NCBI GenBank assembly: GCA_964538505.1
Contig: CAZIDY010000001.1
Span: 1-64,000, forward strand
Reading direction: 5' to 3'
DNA length: 64,000 nt
DNA from: Zeimonas sp964538505
GTDB taxonomy: Bacteria > Pseudomonadota > Gammaproteobacteria > Burkholderiales > Burkholderiaceae_E
The notes under the pieces are model-generated. The model was not told where the DNA came from and ran no database searches. It was given only the letters and a program-made list of their open reading frames with translations. The translations under genes were made by a program, and so were the position numbers. Positions 8,481 to 15,918 of this stretch are shown piece by piece; positions within the stretch are counted from its first letter, which is position 1, and the number at the start of each line of letters is the position of its first letter.

Positions 8481-9287
8481 ATGTCCGCACAACCCCAGAC
8501 GACCGTCGACGGCGCGAGCGAAGCGCTCGTTACCGTCGAGCGCGATGGCCCGGTCGCGCGTGTCACGCTGAACCGTCCCGCGCAGTTCAATGCGTTGTCC
8601 GAGGCGCTGATGGAATCGCTGCAGCGCAGCCTCGACGAGATCGCCGCCGACGAATCCGTGCGCGTCGTCGTTCTCGGCGCCGCGGGCAAGGCCTTCTGCG
8701 CCGGACACGACCTGCGCGAGATGCGCGCCGAGCCCTCGCACGACTACTACCGCACGCTGTTCGCGCAGTGCTCGCGGCTGATGACCTCGATCCAGCGTAT
8801 GCCGCAGCCGGTGATCGCACGCGTGCAGGGCATCGCCACCGCCGCCGGCTGCCAGCTCGTCGCCGCCTGCGACCTCGCCGTCGCCGTCGACACCGCGCGC
8901 TTCGCGGTGTCCGGCGTGAATCTCGGGCTCTTCTGCTCGACGCCGTCGGTGGCGCTGTCGCGCAACGTGCCGCGCAAGACGGCCTTCGAGATGCTCGTCA
9001 CCGGCGAGTTCATCGACGCGCAGACCGCGCTCGCGCGCGGGCTCGTCAACCGCGTGGTGCCGGTCGCCGAGCTCGACGCCACGATCGACGCGCTGGTGAA
9101 GCTCATCGTCGGCAAGCCGCGCGAGGCGATCGCACTCGGCAAGGAGCTTTTCTACAAGCAGCTCGAGATGGGCGTCGAAGGCGCCTACCAGCTGGCCAGC
9201 CAGACGATGGCCTGCAACATGATGGAGCCGTCGGCGCTCGAGGGCGTGCAGGCCTTTCTCGAGAAGCGCCCGCCGAACTGGGATTGA
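8481..9287 (+). CDS. ECHDC3-like crotonase (enoyl-CoA hydratase family), non-canonical active site
   Basis: This 268-residue protein is in the enoyl-CoA hydratase/isomerase superfamily. The oxyanion-hole segments AFCAGHDLRE (about 73-82) and GIATAAGCQL (about 117-126) are present. The two catalytic glutamates of true hydratases are not: the first aligns with Gln in GCQL, and the second region reads GVNLGLFCSTPSVAL. That pattern, and the C-terminal GKELFYKQLEMG...AFLEKRPPNW, match the ECHDC3 group known from mitochondria and many bacteria, whose reaction is not established. A GGAGGA ribosome site precedes the ATG at 8481. It is divergent from moxR and is not obviously in an operon. Calling it a hydratase would be unsafe. 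Confidence 0.88.
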   Translation: MSAQPQTTVDGASEALVTVERDGPVARVTLNRPAQFNALSEALMESLQRSLDEIAADESVRVVVLGAAGKAFCAGHDLREMRAEPSHDYYRTLFAQCSRLMTSIQRMPQPVIARVQGIATAAGCQLVAACDLAVAVDTARFAVSGVNLGLFCSTPSVALSRNVPRKTAFEMLVTGEFIDAQTALARGLVNRVVPVAELDATIDALVKLIVGKPREAIALGKELFYKQLEMGVEGAYQLASQTMACNMMEPSALEGVQAFLEKRPPNWD

Positions 9288-9326
9288 AATGCGCGCTCGG
9301 GCCTGGGCGGGCCAACGTCGAGCGCG

Positions 9327-9740
9327 TCAGAGGAAGGTTGCTGCCGAAACGCCGAAGCGCTTGCTCAGTGCGCGCACCTGCCGGACATTGAGTTCGCGCT
9401 TGCCGGCGAGAATCTCCGAAACAACACCCTGGCTGCCGATTTCGGGCAGGTCTCCCTGTTTCAGTTCGTGCTGCTCCATCAGGAACATCAATGCCTGCAC
9501 GCCGGTGGCGGCGGGTAGCGGATGACTCCGGGCTTCATGGTCTGCAACGAGATCGCCCACGATGTCGGCCAGGGCCATCGCAGGGTGATTTTCCTCGCCA
9601 TGAGCTTCGTCGAGCAGGGCTTCGAGCAGCGCGCTCATCTGCGCGTAGTGGGCTTCGTCGCGGATGGGGGCGATATCCGTTGCCGCACGAAACCGCTCCC
9701 AGGCCGGCAGCAGATGTTTCAGGTCGATTCGCTTGTTCAT
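9327..9740 (-). CDS. higA: HigA-type antitoxin with C-terminal helix-turn-helix
   Basis: This 137-residue antitoxin neutralises HigB and represses its own operon. The N-terminal half (to about residue 75) is acidic and helical and would contact the toxin. The C-terminal half is a Cro/CI-type helix-turn-helix (about 80-135: LMEQHELKQGDLPEIGSQGVVSEILAGKRELNVRQVRALSKRFGVS is the region). Its ATG overlaps the higB stop by four bases (ATGA), so translation is coupled. In this family the antitoxin follows the toxin, as here. The stop lies 40 bases from the convergent crotonase gene. Confidence 0.9.
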   Translation of the reverse strand: MNKRIDLKHLLPAWERFRAATDIAPIRDEAHYAQMSALLEALLDEAHGEENHPAMALADIVGDLVADHEARSHPLPAATGVQALMFLMEQHELKQGDLPEIGSQGVVSEILAGKRELNVRQVRALSKRFGVSAATFL

Positions 9741-10024
9741 GACTTCCAGGCGCCCTCGTCGTAGTCGTGGTGCGTGAGCACCGTCTTGATGTACACGATC
9801 TGCTTTTCGAAGCGGATCCATGCGATCAAGCGGTACTTGTTGCCTCCGATGTCGAACACCGTCAGATCACCGACTTTGTCGACCGAGTTGAAGGCAGTCT
9901 TCAATTCGGTCCAGTTGGCGAAGCGGTTTTTTTCGATTACGCGTCGCCAACCCTGTAAGGGAGTCGCAGCCTGTGGATGAACGGCGGCGAACTCTCGTAG
10001 AGCACGGTTGCTGATGATCCTCAC
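9737..10024 (-). CDS. higB: HigB-type mRNA interferase toxin
   Basis: HigB is a small RelE-like ribonuclease that cleaves mRNA at the ribosome. The 95-residue protein, read from the GTG at 10024, begins VRIISNRALREF as family members typically do. It keeps the core TELKTAFNSVDKVGDLTVFDIGGNKYRLIAWIRF and the C-terminal YIKTVLTHHDYDEGAW. An in-frame TTG at 10042 would add six residues but falls inside the promoter palindrome, so it is less likely. The start codon sits where transcription is expected to begin, so the mRNA may be leaderless. The pair appears intact. Confidence 0.9.
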   Translation of the reverse strand: MRIISNRALREFAAVHPQAATPLQGWRRVIEKNRFANWTELKTAFNSVDKVGDLTVFDIGGNKYRLIAWIRFEKQIVYIKTVLTHHDYDEGAWKS

Positions 10025-10030
10025 TGGAGC

Positions 10031-10056
10031 ATTATATCTCAATTTGAGATTGACAA
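10031..10056 (-). promoter_or_regulatory. higBA promoter with operator palindrome in the spacer
   Basis: Read on the minus strand, TTGTCA (10056-10051) and a perfect TATAAT (10036-10031) are separated by only 14 bases. The spacer is filled by a perfect 7-base inverted repeat around one base (ATCTCAA-N-TTGAGAT, 10036-10050). A palindrome in this place fits an autorepressor site for HigA. The expected start of transcription is about 10024, the first base of the higB GTG. The short spacer suggests weak basal activity. Confidence 0.6.
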
Positions 10057-10112
10057 ACGCGGAGTCTTCCTCGCATCCGATCCGCGCCGGACGTCCGCCA
10101 GTCTGAACTCTC

Positions 10113-10118
10113 TATAAT
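10113..10118 (+). promoter_or_regulatory. Predicted -10 box (TATAAT) for etfBA
   Basis: A perfect TATAAT lies 95 bases before the etfB start. No good -35 is seen at 17 bases. A short hairpin (GCCAGCC-TTC-GGCTGGC, 10150-10166) lies in the resulting leader. Confidence 0.45.
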
Positions 10119-10212
10119 CGAACCCTTGCGTGATCGTCGGCCCTCGCGTGCCAGCCTTCGGCTGGCCCGGCCTTCGCTCCGTCTCATTCCCCGCCCCAAT
10201 CGAGTCCGTCCA

Positions 10213-10962
10213 ATGAAAATCCTCGTCCCCGTCAAGCGCGTGGTCGACTTCAACGTGAAGGTGCGCGTCAAGAGCGACCAGAGCGGCGTCGACATCGCAA
10301 ACGTGAAGATGTCGATGAACCCCTTCGACGAAATCGCCGTCGAGGAAGCGATGCGGCTGAAGGAGAAGGGCGTCGCCACCGAGGTCATCGCCGTCTCCTG
10401 CGGCCCGCAGCAGTGCCAGGAGACGCTGCGCACGGCGATGGCGATCGGTGCCGATCGCGCGATCCTCGTGCAGACCGACGTCGAGCTGCAGCCGCTGGCG
10501 GTCGCGAAGATCCTGAAGGCGCTGGTCGATCGCGAGCAGCCGCAGATCGTCATACTCGGCAAGCAGGCGATCGACGACGACGCCAACCAGACGGGCCAGA
10601 TGCTCGCCGCGCTGGCCGACCTGCCGCAGGCCACCTTCGCGTCGAAGGTCGAGATCGCCGACGGCAAGGCGCAGGTGACGCGCGAGATCGACGGCGGCCT
10701 GGAGACGATCTCGATCGGCCTGCCGGCCGTCATCACCACCGATCTCCGCCTGAACGAGCCGCGCTACGTCACGCTGCCGAACATCATGAAGGCGAAGAAA
10801 AAGACGCTCGACGTCGTCAAGCCCGAAGACCTCGGTGTCGACCCGGCGCCGCGGCTGAAGACGCTGAAGGTATCCGAGCCGCCGGCGCGCAGCGCCGGCA
10901 TCAAGGTGCCCGATGTCGCCACGCTCGTGGCGAAGCTGAAGAACGAAGCCAAAGTGATCTGA
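10213..10962 (+). CDS. etfB: Electron transfer flavoprotein, beta subunit
   Basis: EtfB pairs with EtfA to carry electrons from acyl-CoA dehydrogenases to ETF:quinone oxidoreductase and the respiratory chain; it binds AMP. The 249-residue protein begins MKILVPVKRVVDFNVKVRV, the standard opening of bacterial EtfB, and contains the family signature region VDREQPQIVILGKQAIDDDANQTG (about 105-130) and the arginine/leucine 'recognition loop' near residues 190-200 (NIMKAKKK). The ATG at 10213 is chosen because it gives this canonical N terminus. It is followed after 14 bases by etfA and then an acyl-CoA dehydrogenase, so all three are likely one transcript for fatty-acid or related acyl-CoA oxidation. 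Confidence 0.96.
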   Translation: MKILVPVKRVVDFNVKVRVKSDQSGVDIANVKMSMNPFDEIAVEEAMRLKEKGVATEVIAVSCGPQQCQETLRTAMAIGADRAILVQTDVELQPLAVAKILKALVDREQPQIVILGKQAIDDDANQTGQMLAALADLPQATFASKVEIADGKAQVTREIDGGLETISIGLPAVITTDLRLNEPRYVTLPNIMKAKKKTLDVVKPEDLGVDPAPRLKTLKVSEPPARSAGIKVPDVATLVAKLKNEAKVI

Positions 10963-10976
10963 AGGGGAACGACGAC

Positions 10977-11927
10977 ATGGCAGTTCTCGTCCTGGCCGAA
11001 CACGACAACACGTCGCTCAAGCCCAGCACGCTCAACACGATTGCCGCCGCGCAGAAGATCGGCGGCGATGTCACGGTGCTCGTCGCCGGCAAGGCCTGCG
11101 AGAACGCTGCGCAGGCCGCCGCGCAGGCCGTCGGCGTGACGAAGGTGCTGCTCGCCGACGCGCCGCAGCTCGAGCACCAGCTCGCCGAGAACGTCGCGGC
11201 GCAGGTGCTCGCCGTTGCCGCAGGCAACACGGGAGCCGGCGGCTTCACCCACATCCTCGCGCCCGCCACCGCCTTCGGCAAGAACGTGCTGCCGCGCGTG
11301 GCCGCGAAGCTCGACGTCGCGCAGATCTCCGACATCATCGGCGTCGAGTCGGCCGACACCTTCACGCGACCGATCTACGCGGGCAACGCGATCGCCACCG
11401 TGCAGAGCGCCGATCCGGTCAAGGTGATCACCGTGCGCACCACCGGCTTCGATGCGCTCGAGGCGAGCGGCAACCAGGCGCCGGTCGATCCGGTGCAGGC
11501 GGCGGCCGATTCGGGCAAGTCGAGCTACGTCGGCAGCGAGCTCGCGAAGAGCGATCGGCCCGAGCTCACCGCTGCGCGCGCCGTCGTCTCCGGCGGCCGC
11601 GGCATGGGCAGCGCCGAGAACTTCAAGATGCTCGAGCCGCTCGCCGACCGGCTCGGCGCCGCGCTCGGCGCCTCGCGCGCCGCGGTCGATGCCGGCTATG
11701 CGCCGAACGACTGGCAGGTGGGGCAGACCGGCAAGATCGTTGCGCCGCAGCTGTACGTCGCGATCGGCATCTCGGGTGCGATCCAGCACCTGGCCGGCAT
11801 GAAGGACAGCAAGGTCATCGTCGCGATCAACAAGGACGAGGAAGCGCCGATCTTCGGCGTCGCCGACTACGGTCTCGTCGGCGATCTGTTCACGATCGTG
11901 CCGGAGCTCATCAAGGAACTCGGCTGA
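10977..11927 (+). CDS. etfA: Electron transfer flavoprotein, alpha subunit
   Basis: EtfA binds FAD and completes the ETF heterodimer. The 316-residue protein starts MAVLVLAEHDNTSLKPST and has the alpha-subunit FAD-binding C-terminal domain (about 190-316) with RAVVSGGRGMGSAENF, GASRAAVDAGYAPNDWQVGQTGK and LYVAIGISGAIQHLAGM. A GAAGGGGAAC ribosome site lies before the ATG. It follows etfB directly and precedes the acyl-CoA dehydrogenase by 31 bases. All expected FAD contacts are visible. Confidence 0.96.
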   Translation: MAVLVLAEHDNTSLKPSTLNTIAAAQKIGGDVTVLVAGKACENAAQAAAQAVGVTKVLLADAPQLEHQLAENVAAQVLAVAAGNTGAGGFTHILAPATAFGKNVLPRVAAKLDVAQISDIIGVESADTFTRPIYAGNAIATVQSADPVKVITVRTTGFDALEASGNQAPVDPVQAAADSGKSSYVGSELAKSDRPELTAARAVVSGGRGMGSAENFKMLEPLADRLGAALGASRAAVDAGYAPNDWQVGQTGKIVAPQLYVAIGISGAIQHLAGMKDSKVIVAINKDEEAPIFGVADYGLVGDLFTIVPELIKELG

Positions 11928-11958
11928 ACGTCGCGCCGCGCGCGCAGGAGTCGTCGCC

Positions 11959-13764
11959 ATGTCGTACCGTGCCCCGCTCGAAGACATGCTCTTCGTCCTC
12001 CGGCAGCTGGCCGGCATCGACGAGCTTGCCGCGCTGCCCGATTTCGCCGACGCCGGCTACGACACGGCGCGCGCGGTGCTCGAGGAATGCGCGAAGTTCA
12101 ACGAGGGCGTCATCGCCCCGTTGAACCGCAGCGGCGACCTGCAGCCGGCCACGCTCGAGAACGGCGAGGTGCGTACCTCGCCCGGCTTCGTCGAGGCCTT
12201 CCGGCAGTACGTCGAGGCCGGTTGGCAGGGCGTGCAGCATCCGGAGCAGTTCGGCGGGCAGGGGCTTCCGAAGCTCGTCGCCACGCCGTGCATCGAGATG
12301 CTCAACGCGGCGAACCTGTCGTTCGCGCTGTGCCCGCTGCTCACCGACGGTGCGATCGAAGCGCTGCTCACTGCGGGCTCTCCCGCGCAGCAGCAGCTGT
12401 ACGTGCCGAAGCTGATCTCCGGCGACTGGACCGGCACGATGAACCTCACCGAGCCGCAGGCGGGCTCGGACCTCGCGCTCGTGCGCACGAAGGCGGTGCC
12501 GCAGCCCGACGGCAGCTACCGGATCTCCGGGCAGAAGATCTTCATCACCTACGGCGAGCACGACATGGCGAAGAACATCGTCCATCTCGTGCTCGCGCGC
12601 ACGCCCGATGCGCCCGAGGGCATCAAGGGCATCTCGCTGTTCGTCGTGCCGAAGTACCTGGTCGACGGGCAGGGTGGGAACGGCAAGCGCAACGACGTCT
12701 GGTGCACGTCGATCGAGCACAAGCTCGGCATCGCGGCGAGCCCTACCGCCGTGCTGATCTACGGCGACGACAAGGGCGAAGTGGGGCCGGGCGCCATCGG
12801 TTACCGGATCGGCGAGGAGAACCGCGGCCTCGAGTACATGTTCGTGATGATGAACGCGGCGCGCTTCGCCGTGGGCATCCAGGGCATCGCGGTGGCCGAG
12901 CGCGCGTATCAGCAGGCGGCGGCCTACGCGAAGGAGCGCGTGCAGAGCCGCGACGTCGCCGGCTCGTCTGGGCCGGTGACGATCGTTCACCACCCCGACG
13001 TGCGCCGCATGCTGATGACGATGCGCGCGAAAACCGAAGCGGCGCGGGCGCTCGCCTGCGTGGCCGCCGCGCACGCCGACTGGGCGCACCACGGCACCGA
13101 CCAGGCCGAGCGCGAGCGTAACCGTCGCATCTACGAGTATCTCGTTCCGGTCGTCAAGGGTTGGTCCACCGAGATGTCGATCGAGGTCGCGTCGCTCGGC
13201 GTGCAGGTGCACGGCGGCATGGGCTTCATCGAGGAGACGGGCGCCGCGCAGCACTACCGCGACGCACGCATTCTCACGATCTACGAAGGCACCACGGCGA
13301 TCCAGGCGAACGATTTCGTCGGGCGCAAGACGGTGCGCGACCGCGGCGCGGTCGCGAAGGAACTGATCGCGCAGATCCGCGAAACCGAGGAAGCGCTCGC
13401 CGAGCGCGGTGGTGAAGATCTCGAAGCGATCGGCAGGCGGCTCACCGCGGGCCGCGAGGCGCTCGAGCAGGTCGTCGACTACGTCGTCGATTCCTTCGGC
13501 GATGATGTTCGCGGTGTGTTCGCCGGCAGCGTTCCGTACCTGATGCTCGCCGGCGTCGTGCTCGGCGGCTGGCAGATGGCGCGCGCGGCGATGAAGGCCG
13601 ACGCGATGCGCAAGGCGAAATCGGGCGACGCGAAGTTCCTCGAAGCGAAGATCGCGACCGCGCGGTTCTTCGGCGATCACGTGCTGGCGCAGGCGCCCGG
13701 CATGGCCTCGACGATCATCGAAGGTTCGGCGGGCGTGCTCGCGATGCCGGAGTCGTCCTTCTGA
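11959..13764 (+). CDS. Long acyl-CoA dehydrogenase with C-terminal extension domain (FadE/DmdC-like)
   Basis: This FAD enzyme (601 residues) introduces the alpha-beta double bond in an acyl-CoA and passes electrons to the adjacent EtfBA. It belongs to the roughly 600-residue class that opens with APLEDMLFVL and has an extra C-terminal domain after the standard dehydrogenase fold. Visible motifs are MNLTEPQAGSDL (about 157-168, substrate and FAD region), ISGQKIFIT, VQVHGGMGFIEETGAAQHYRDARI and the catalytic glutamate region IYEGTTAIQANDF (about 440). Relatives include DmdC (methylmercaptopropionyl-CoA dehydrogenase) and medium/long-chain enzymes, so the substrate cannot be fixed from sequence. 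The ATG at 11959 is followed by the expected N terminus. It ends two bases from a convergent gene. Confidence 0.93.
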   Translation: MSYRAPLEDMLFVLRQLAGIDELAALPDFADAGYDTARAVLEECAKFNEGVIAPLNRSGDLQPATLENGEVRTSPGFVEAFRQYVEAGWQGVQHPEQFGGQGLPKLVATPCIEMLNAANLSFALCPLLTDGAIEALLTAGSPAQQQLYVPKLISGDWTGTMNLTEPQAGSDLALVRTKAVPQPDGSYRISGQKIFITYGEHDMAKNIVHLVLARTPDAPEGIKGISLFVVPKYLVDGQGGNGKRNDVWCTSIEHKLGIAASPTAVLIYGDDKGEVGPGAIGYRIGEENRGLEYMFVMMNAARFAVGIQGIAVAERAYQQAAAYAKERVQSRDVAGSSGPVTIVHHPDVRRMLMTMRAKTEAARALACVAAAHADWAHHGTDQAERERNRRIYEYLVPVVKGWSTEMSIEVASLGVQVHGGMGFIEETGAAQHYRDARILTIYEGTTAIQANDFVGRKTVRDRGAVAKELIAQIRETEEALAERGGEDLEAIGRRLTAGREALEQVVDYVVDSFGDDVRGVFAGSVPYLMLAGVVLGGWQMARAAMKADAMRKAKSGDAKFLEAKIATARFFGDHVLAQAPGMASTIIEGSAGVLAMPESSF

Positions 13765-13765
13765 T

Positions 13766-14419
13766 TCAGAGCGTCGTTTCCACGTAGAGATAGATGTAGT
13801 TCGACCCCCCGTTGACGCTTCCCAGCAGTCGAGAGCTGGCGAAGATGCCCGACCGGTGCGAGATCCCCAGGCCGAAGAAGGTCTCCTTCAGCCGCTCCGA
13901 CCGGAACAGGTCGCCCACGCTGAAGTCGATGGTCGGGTCCAGGTAGTTCAGCAGCTTCGAGGTCGGCCGCCCGCGCCGGGCCTGGCTGGTGATCTCCGAC
14001 GACGGCACGTGGCTGGCGTACGAGACACCGACACCGAAGCCGATCCGCGTCTTCACGCGGTGGCTCCAAAGGTCGGCACGTCGTCCCCGTCGTCCCAGCG
14101 GGCGGTGGCGGGGCCGAAGTCGTAGACCGCGCCGGCGAAGACCGCCGTTTGCACGCCGTCGCGCACGATCGGGCTGTCGCGCACCGCGCGGCCGTGCACG
14201 GTGATCGCGATGCCGCCGATCAGGCGCCAGTTTCTCGAAGCGGTACAGGAAACCGAGGCCGGCGCTGCCGGGTTGGGCCAGCAGGTCGGCGATCGCGTCG
14301 CTGTCCACCTGGGCGAGGGCGGCCGGGCTGGCCAGCGTGGCGGCAACGGCGAGCGCGAGCGCCATGGACTTGCGCGATGCGAAGGCGGTGCGTCGAGGGG
14401 CGTCGCTGCGAGTTGGCAT
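13766..14419 (-). pseudogene. Frameshifted outer-membrane beta-barrel protein, possibly PagL-like
   Basis: Read from ATG 14419, the first frame gives a signal peptide (ALAVAATLASPAALAQ) and mature start to ...FLYRFEKL. The homologous reading then continues in a second frame (RLIGGIAITVHGRAV...) from about 14230 to about 14070, and returns to the first frame for the end (WSHRVKTRIGFGVGVSYASHV... to 13766). Two compensating indels are therefore needed, giving about 217 residues. Alternating hydrophobic strands and a final segment with ISHRSG and GGSNYIYLYVET resemble small barrels such as lipid A 3-O-deacylase PagL, whose active site contains H-x-S. The family assignment is tentative. Either a real pseudogene or sequence errors would explain it. 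Confidence 0.6.
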
Positions 14420-14477
14420 GAGCGAAACGGTGCTGGATGAGTCGCACGGAATGGTGCGATTTCCGTCCGTATGGGTA

Positions 14478-14497
14478 TACTGTTGTTTTGCACAGTA
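14478..14497 (+). promoter_or_regulatory. LexA operator (SOS box)
   Basis: The 20-base site has perfect outer half-sites TACTGT and ACAGTA separated by 8 bases, the E. coli-type LexA consensus. It overlaps a TATACT -10 box (14476-14481) and ends 12 bases before the radical SAM start codon. Position and match are what is expected for direct LexA repression of that gene. Confidence 0.85.
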
Positions 14498-14509
14498 CCG
14501 GGTGCTTCG

Positions 14510-15613
14510 ATGCCCCGACTGCCTCGCTCGTCCTTTCCGATCGGCGTCGTCCGCGGACGCGGTTCGGTATCGAACCCCCAGAATCGCTTCGAGGAACCGC
14601 GCGAAGCCTTCGACGATGGCTGGGATGGCTCCTGGGCCACGCCGCAGGCCATCGACTCGATCGCCACCGAGGTCTTCGAGGAGCGGGCGCGCTCGATCAT
14701 CGCGTCGAACGACGCCCCCGATCTTCCCTTCGATCGCTCGGTCAACCCGTATCGCGGCTGCGAGCACGGCTGCATCTACTGCTACGCACGGCCGGGGCAC
14801 GGCCATCTCGGCTGGTCGCCCGGACTCGACTTCGAGTCGAAGATCACGGTGAAGGTCAATGCCGCCGAGTGCCTGGCCGCCGAGCTCTCCGCGCGCAGCT
14901 ATCGCTGCGCGCCGATCGCGCTCGGCACGGTCACCGACGTCTACCAGCCGATCGAGCGCCGCTATCGCGTTACGCGTGCAGTCGTCGAGGTGTTGCAGAG
15001 GCATCGGCATCCGTTCAGCGTGCTCACGAAGTCGGCACTCGTCGAGCGCGATGTCGATCTGCTCGCGCCGATGGCGCGCGACGGCCTGGTCGCTGTATCG
15101 ATCACGCTCACCACGCTCGACGCCGAGCTCGCGCGACGCTGGGAATCGCGCGCTGCCGCACCGTGGCGCCGGCTGCAGACGATCCGGCGACTCACCGAGG
15201 CGGGTGTGCCGGTAGGCGTCTCGGTGGCGCCGGTCGTGCCGTTCCTGAACGAGCCGGAGCTCGAGCAGGTGCTCGAGGCGGCGCGCGAAGCCGGCGCTCG
15301 CTGGGCGTTCTATTCGGTGCTGCGCCTGCCTTTCGAGCTGCGGCAGTTGTTCATCGACTGGCTCGCCGAGCACTATCCCGAGCGGGTAACGCGCGTGATG
15401 CATCGCGTGCGCGAGCTGCGCGCAAGGCGCGATGCATCGCCGTCCGGGCAGCGCGTGCTGTCGCGTTTCAGCGGCCAGGGGCCGTGGGCCGAGCTGATCC
15501 GCCTGCGCTTCGAGATGGCGCTGCGCCGATTCGGATACGAACGCGAGCGGCCCGCGCTGCGCACCGACCTTTTTCGTGCCGACGCATGCAACGTACAGCC
15601 GGGGCTCTTCTAG
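14510..15613 (+). CDS. Radical SAM protein, PA0069/SplB-related, LexA-controlled
   Basis: This 367-residue protein has the radical SAM cluster motif CEHGCIYC (Cys84, Cys88, Cys91, spacing CX3CX2C) and a SAM-binding barrel through about residue 290. It belongs to the group including P. aeruginosa PA0069 and mycobacterial Rv2578c, distantly related to spore photoproduct lyase. The first in-frame ATG (14471) lies before and across the LexA box, so the second ATG (14510, MPRLPRSSF) is taken as start. PA0069 is reported as a LexA-regulon member, in agreement with the SOS box here. A role in DNA damage repair is therefore likely, but the substrate is unknown. It is divergent from the broken outer-membrane gene. 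Confidence 0.9.
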   Translation: MPRLPRSSFPIGVVRGRGSVSNPQNRFEEPREAFDDGWDGSWATPQAIDSIATEVFEERARSIIASNDAPDLPFDRSVNPYRGCEHGCIYCYARPGHGHLGWSPGLDFESKITVKVNAAECLAAELSARSYRCAPIALGTVTDVYQPIERRYRVTRAVVEVLQRHRHPFSVLTKSALVERDVDLLAPMARDGLVAVSITLTTLDAELARRWESRAAAPWRRLQTIRRLTEAGVPVGVSVAPVVPFLNEPELEQVLEAAREAGARWAFYSVLRLPFELRQLFIDWLAEHYPERVTRVMHRVRELRARRDASPSGQRVLSRFSGQGPWAELIRLRFEMALRRFGYERERPALRTDLFRADACNVQPGLF

Positions 15614-15615
15614 GC

Positions 15616-15621
15616 TAAAAT
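15616..15621 (+). promoter_or_regulatory. Predicted -10 box for the rpsP operon
   Basis: TAAAAT lies three bases after the radical SAM stop and 37 bases before rpsP, at the head of the rpsP-rimM-trmD-rplS group. No convincing -35 is visible. Confidence 0.4.
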
Positions 15622-15657
15622 GGCGGGTTTTTCGCTCTCCGAACAAGGAAACCGAAC

Positions 15658-15918
15658 ATGGTCGTCATCCGCCTGACGCGCGGTGGTGCCAAGAAGCGCC
15701 CCTTCTATCACATCGTCGCGGCGGACAAACGCAGCCGGCGCGACGGCGAGTTCATCGAGCGTCTCGGGTTCTACAACCCGATCGCCGCCGGCAACGAGCC
15801 GGGGCTGAAGATCGTCGTCGATCGCCTCGAGTACTGGAAACAGCAGGGCGCTGCGCTGTCGCCGACGGTGGCACGTCTCGCGCGTGGCTACGCGCCCGGG
15901 CAAGCGCCCGCCGCCTGA
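15658..15918 (+). CDS. rpsP: 30S ribosomal protein S16
   Basis: S16 is an early-binding small-subunit protein needed for 30S assembly. The 86-residue sequence has the invariant MVVIRLTRGGAKKRPFYHIV opening, the SRRDGEFIERLGFYNP core and the helix DRLEYWKQQGAALSPTV. The AAGGAAACCGAAC ribosome site precedes the ATG. It leads the conserved rpsP-rimM-trmD-rplS operon and overlaps the start of rimM by 35 bases. Length and content are normal. Confidence 0.97.
   Translation: MVVIRLTRGGAKKRPFYHIVAADKRSRRDGEFIERLGFYNPIAAGNEPGLKIVVDRLEYWKQQGAALSPTVARLARGYAPGQAPAA

Noticed and set aside
10025..10042. TTG start at 10042 for higB
   Set aside because: It lies within the operator palindrome and upstream of the expected transcript start; family members begin at the VRIIS equivalent.
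14471..14509. Earlier ATG start (14471) of the radical SAM gene
   Set aside because: It lies before and across the LexA operator and -10 box, so it would not be transcribed from that promoter; the added 13 residues are not conserved-looking.
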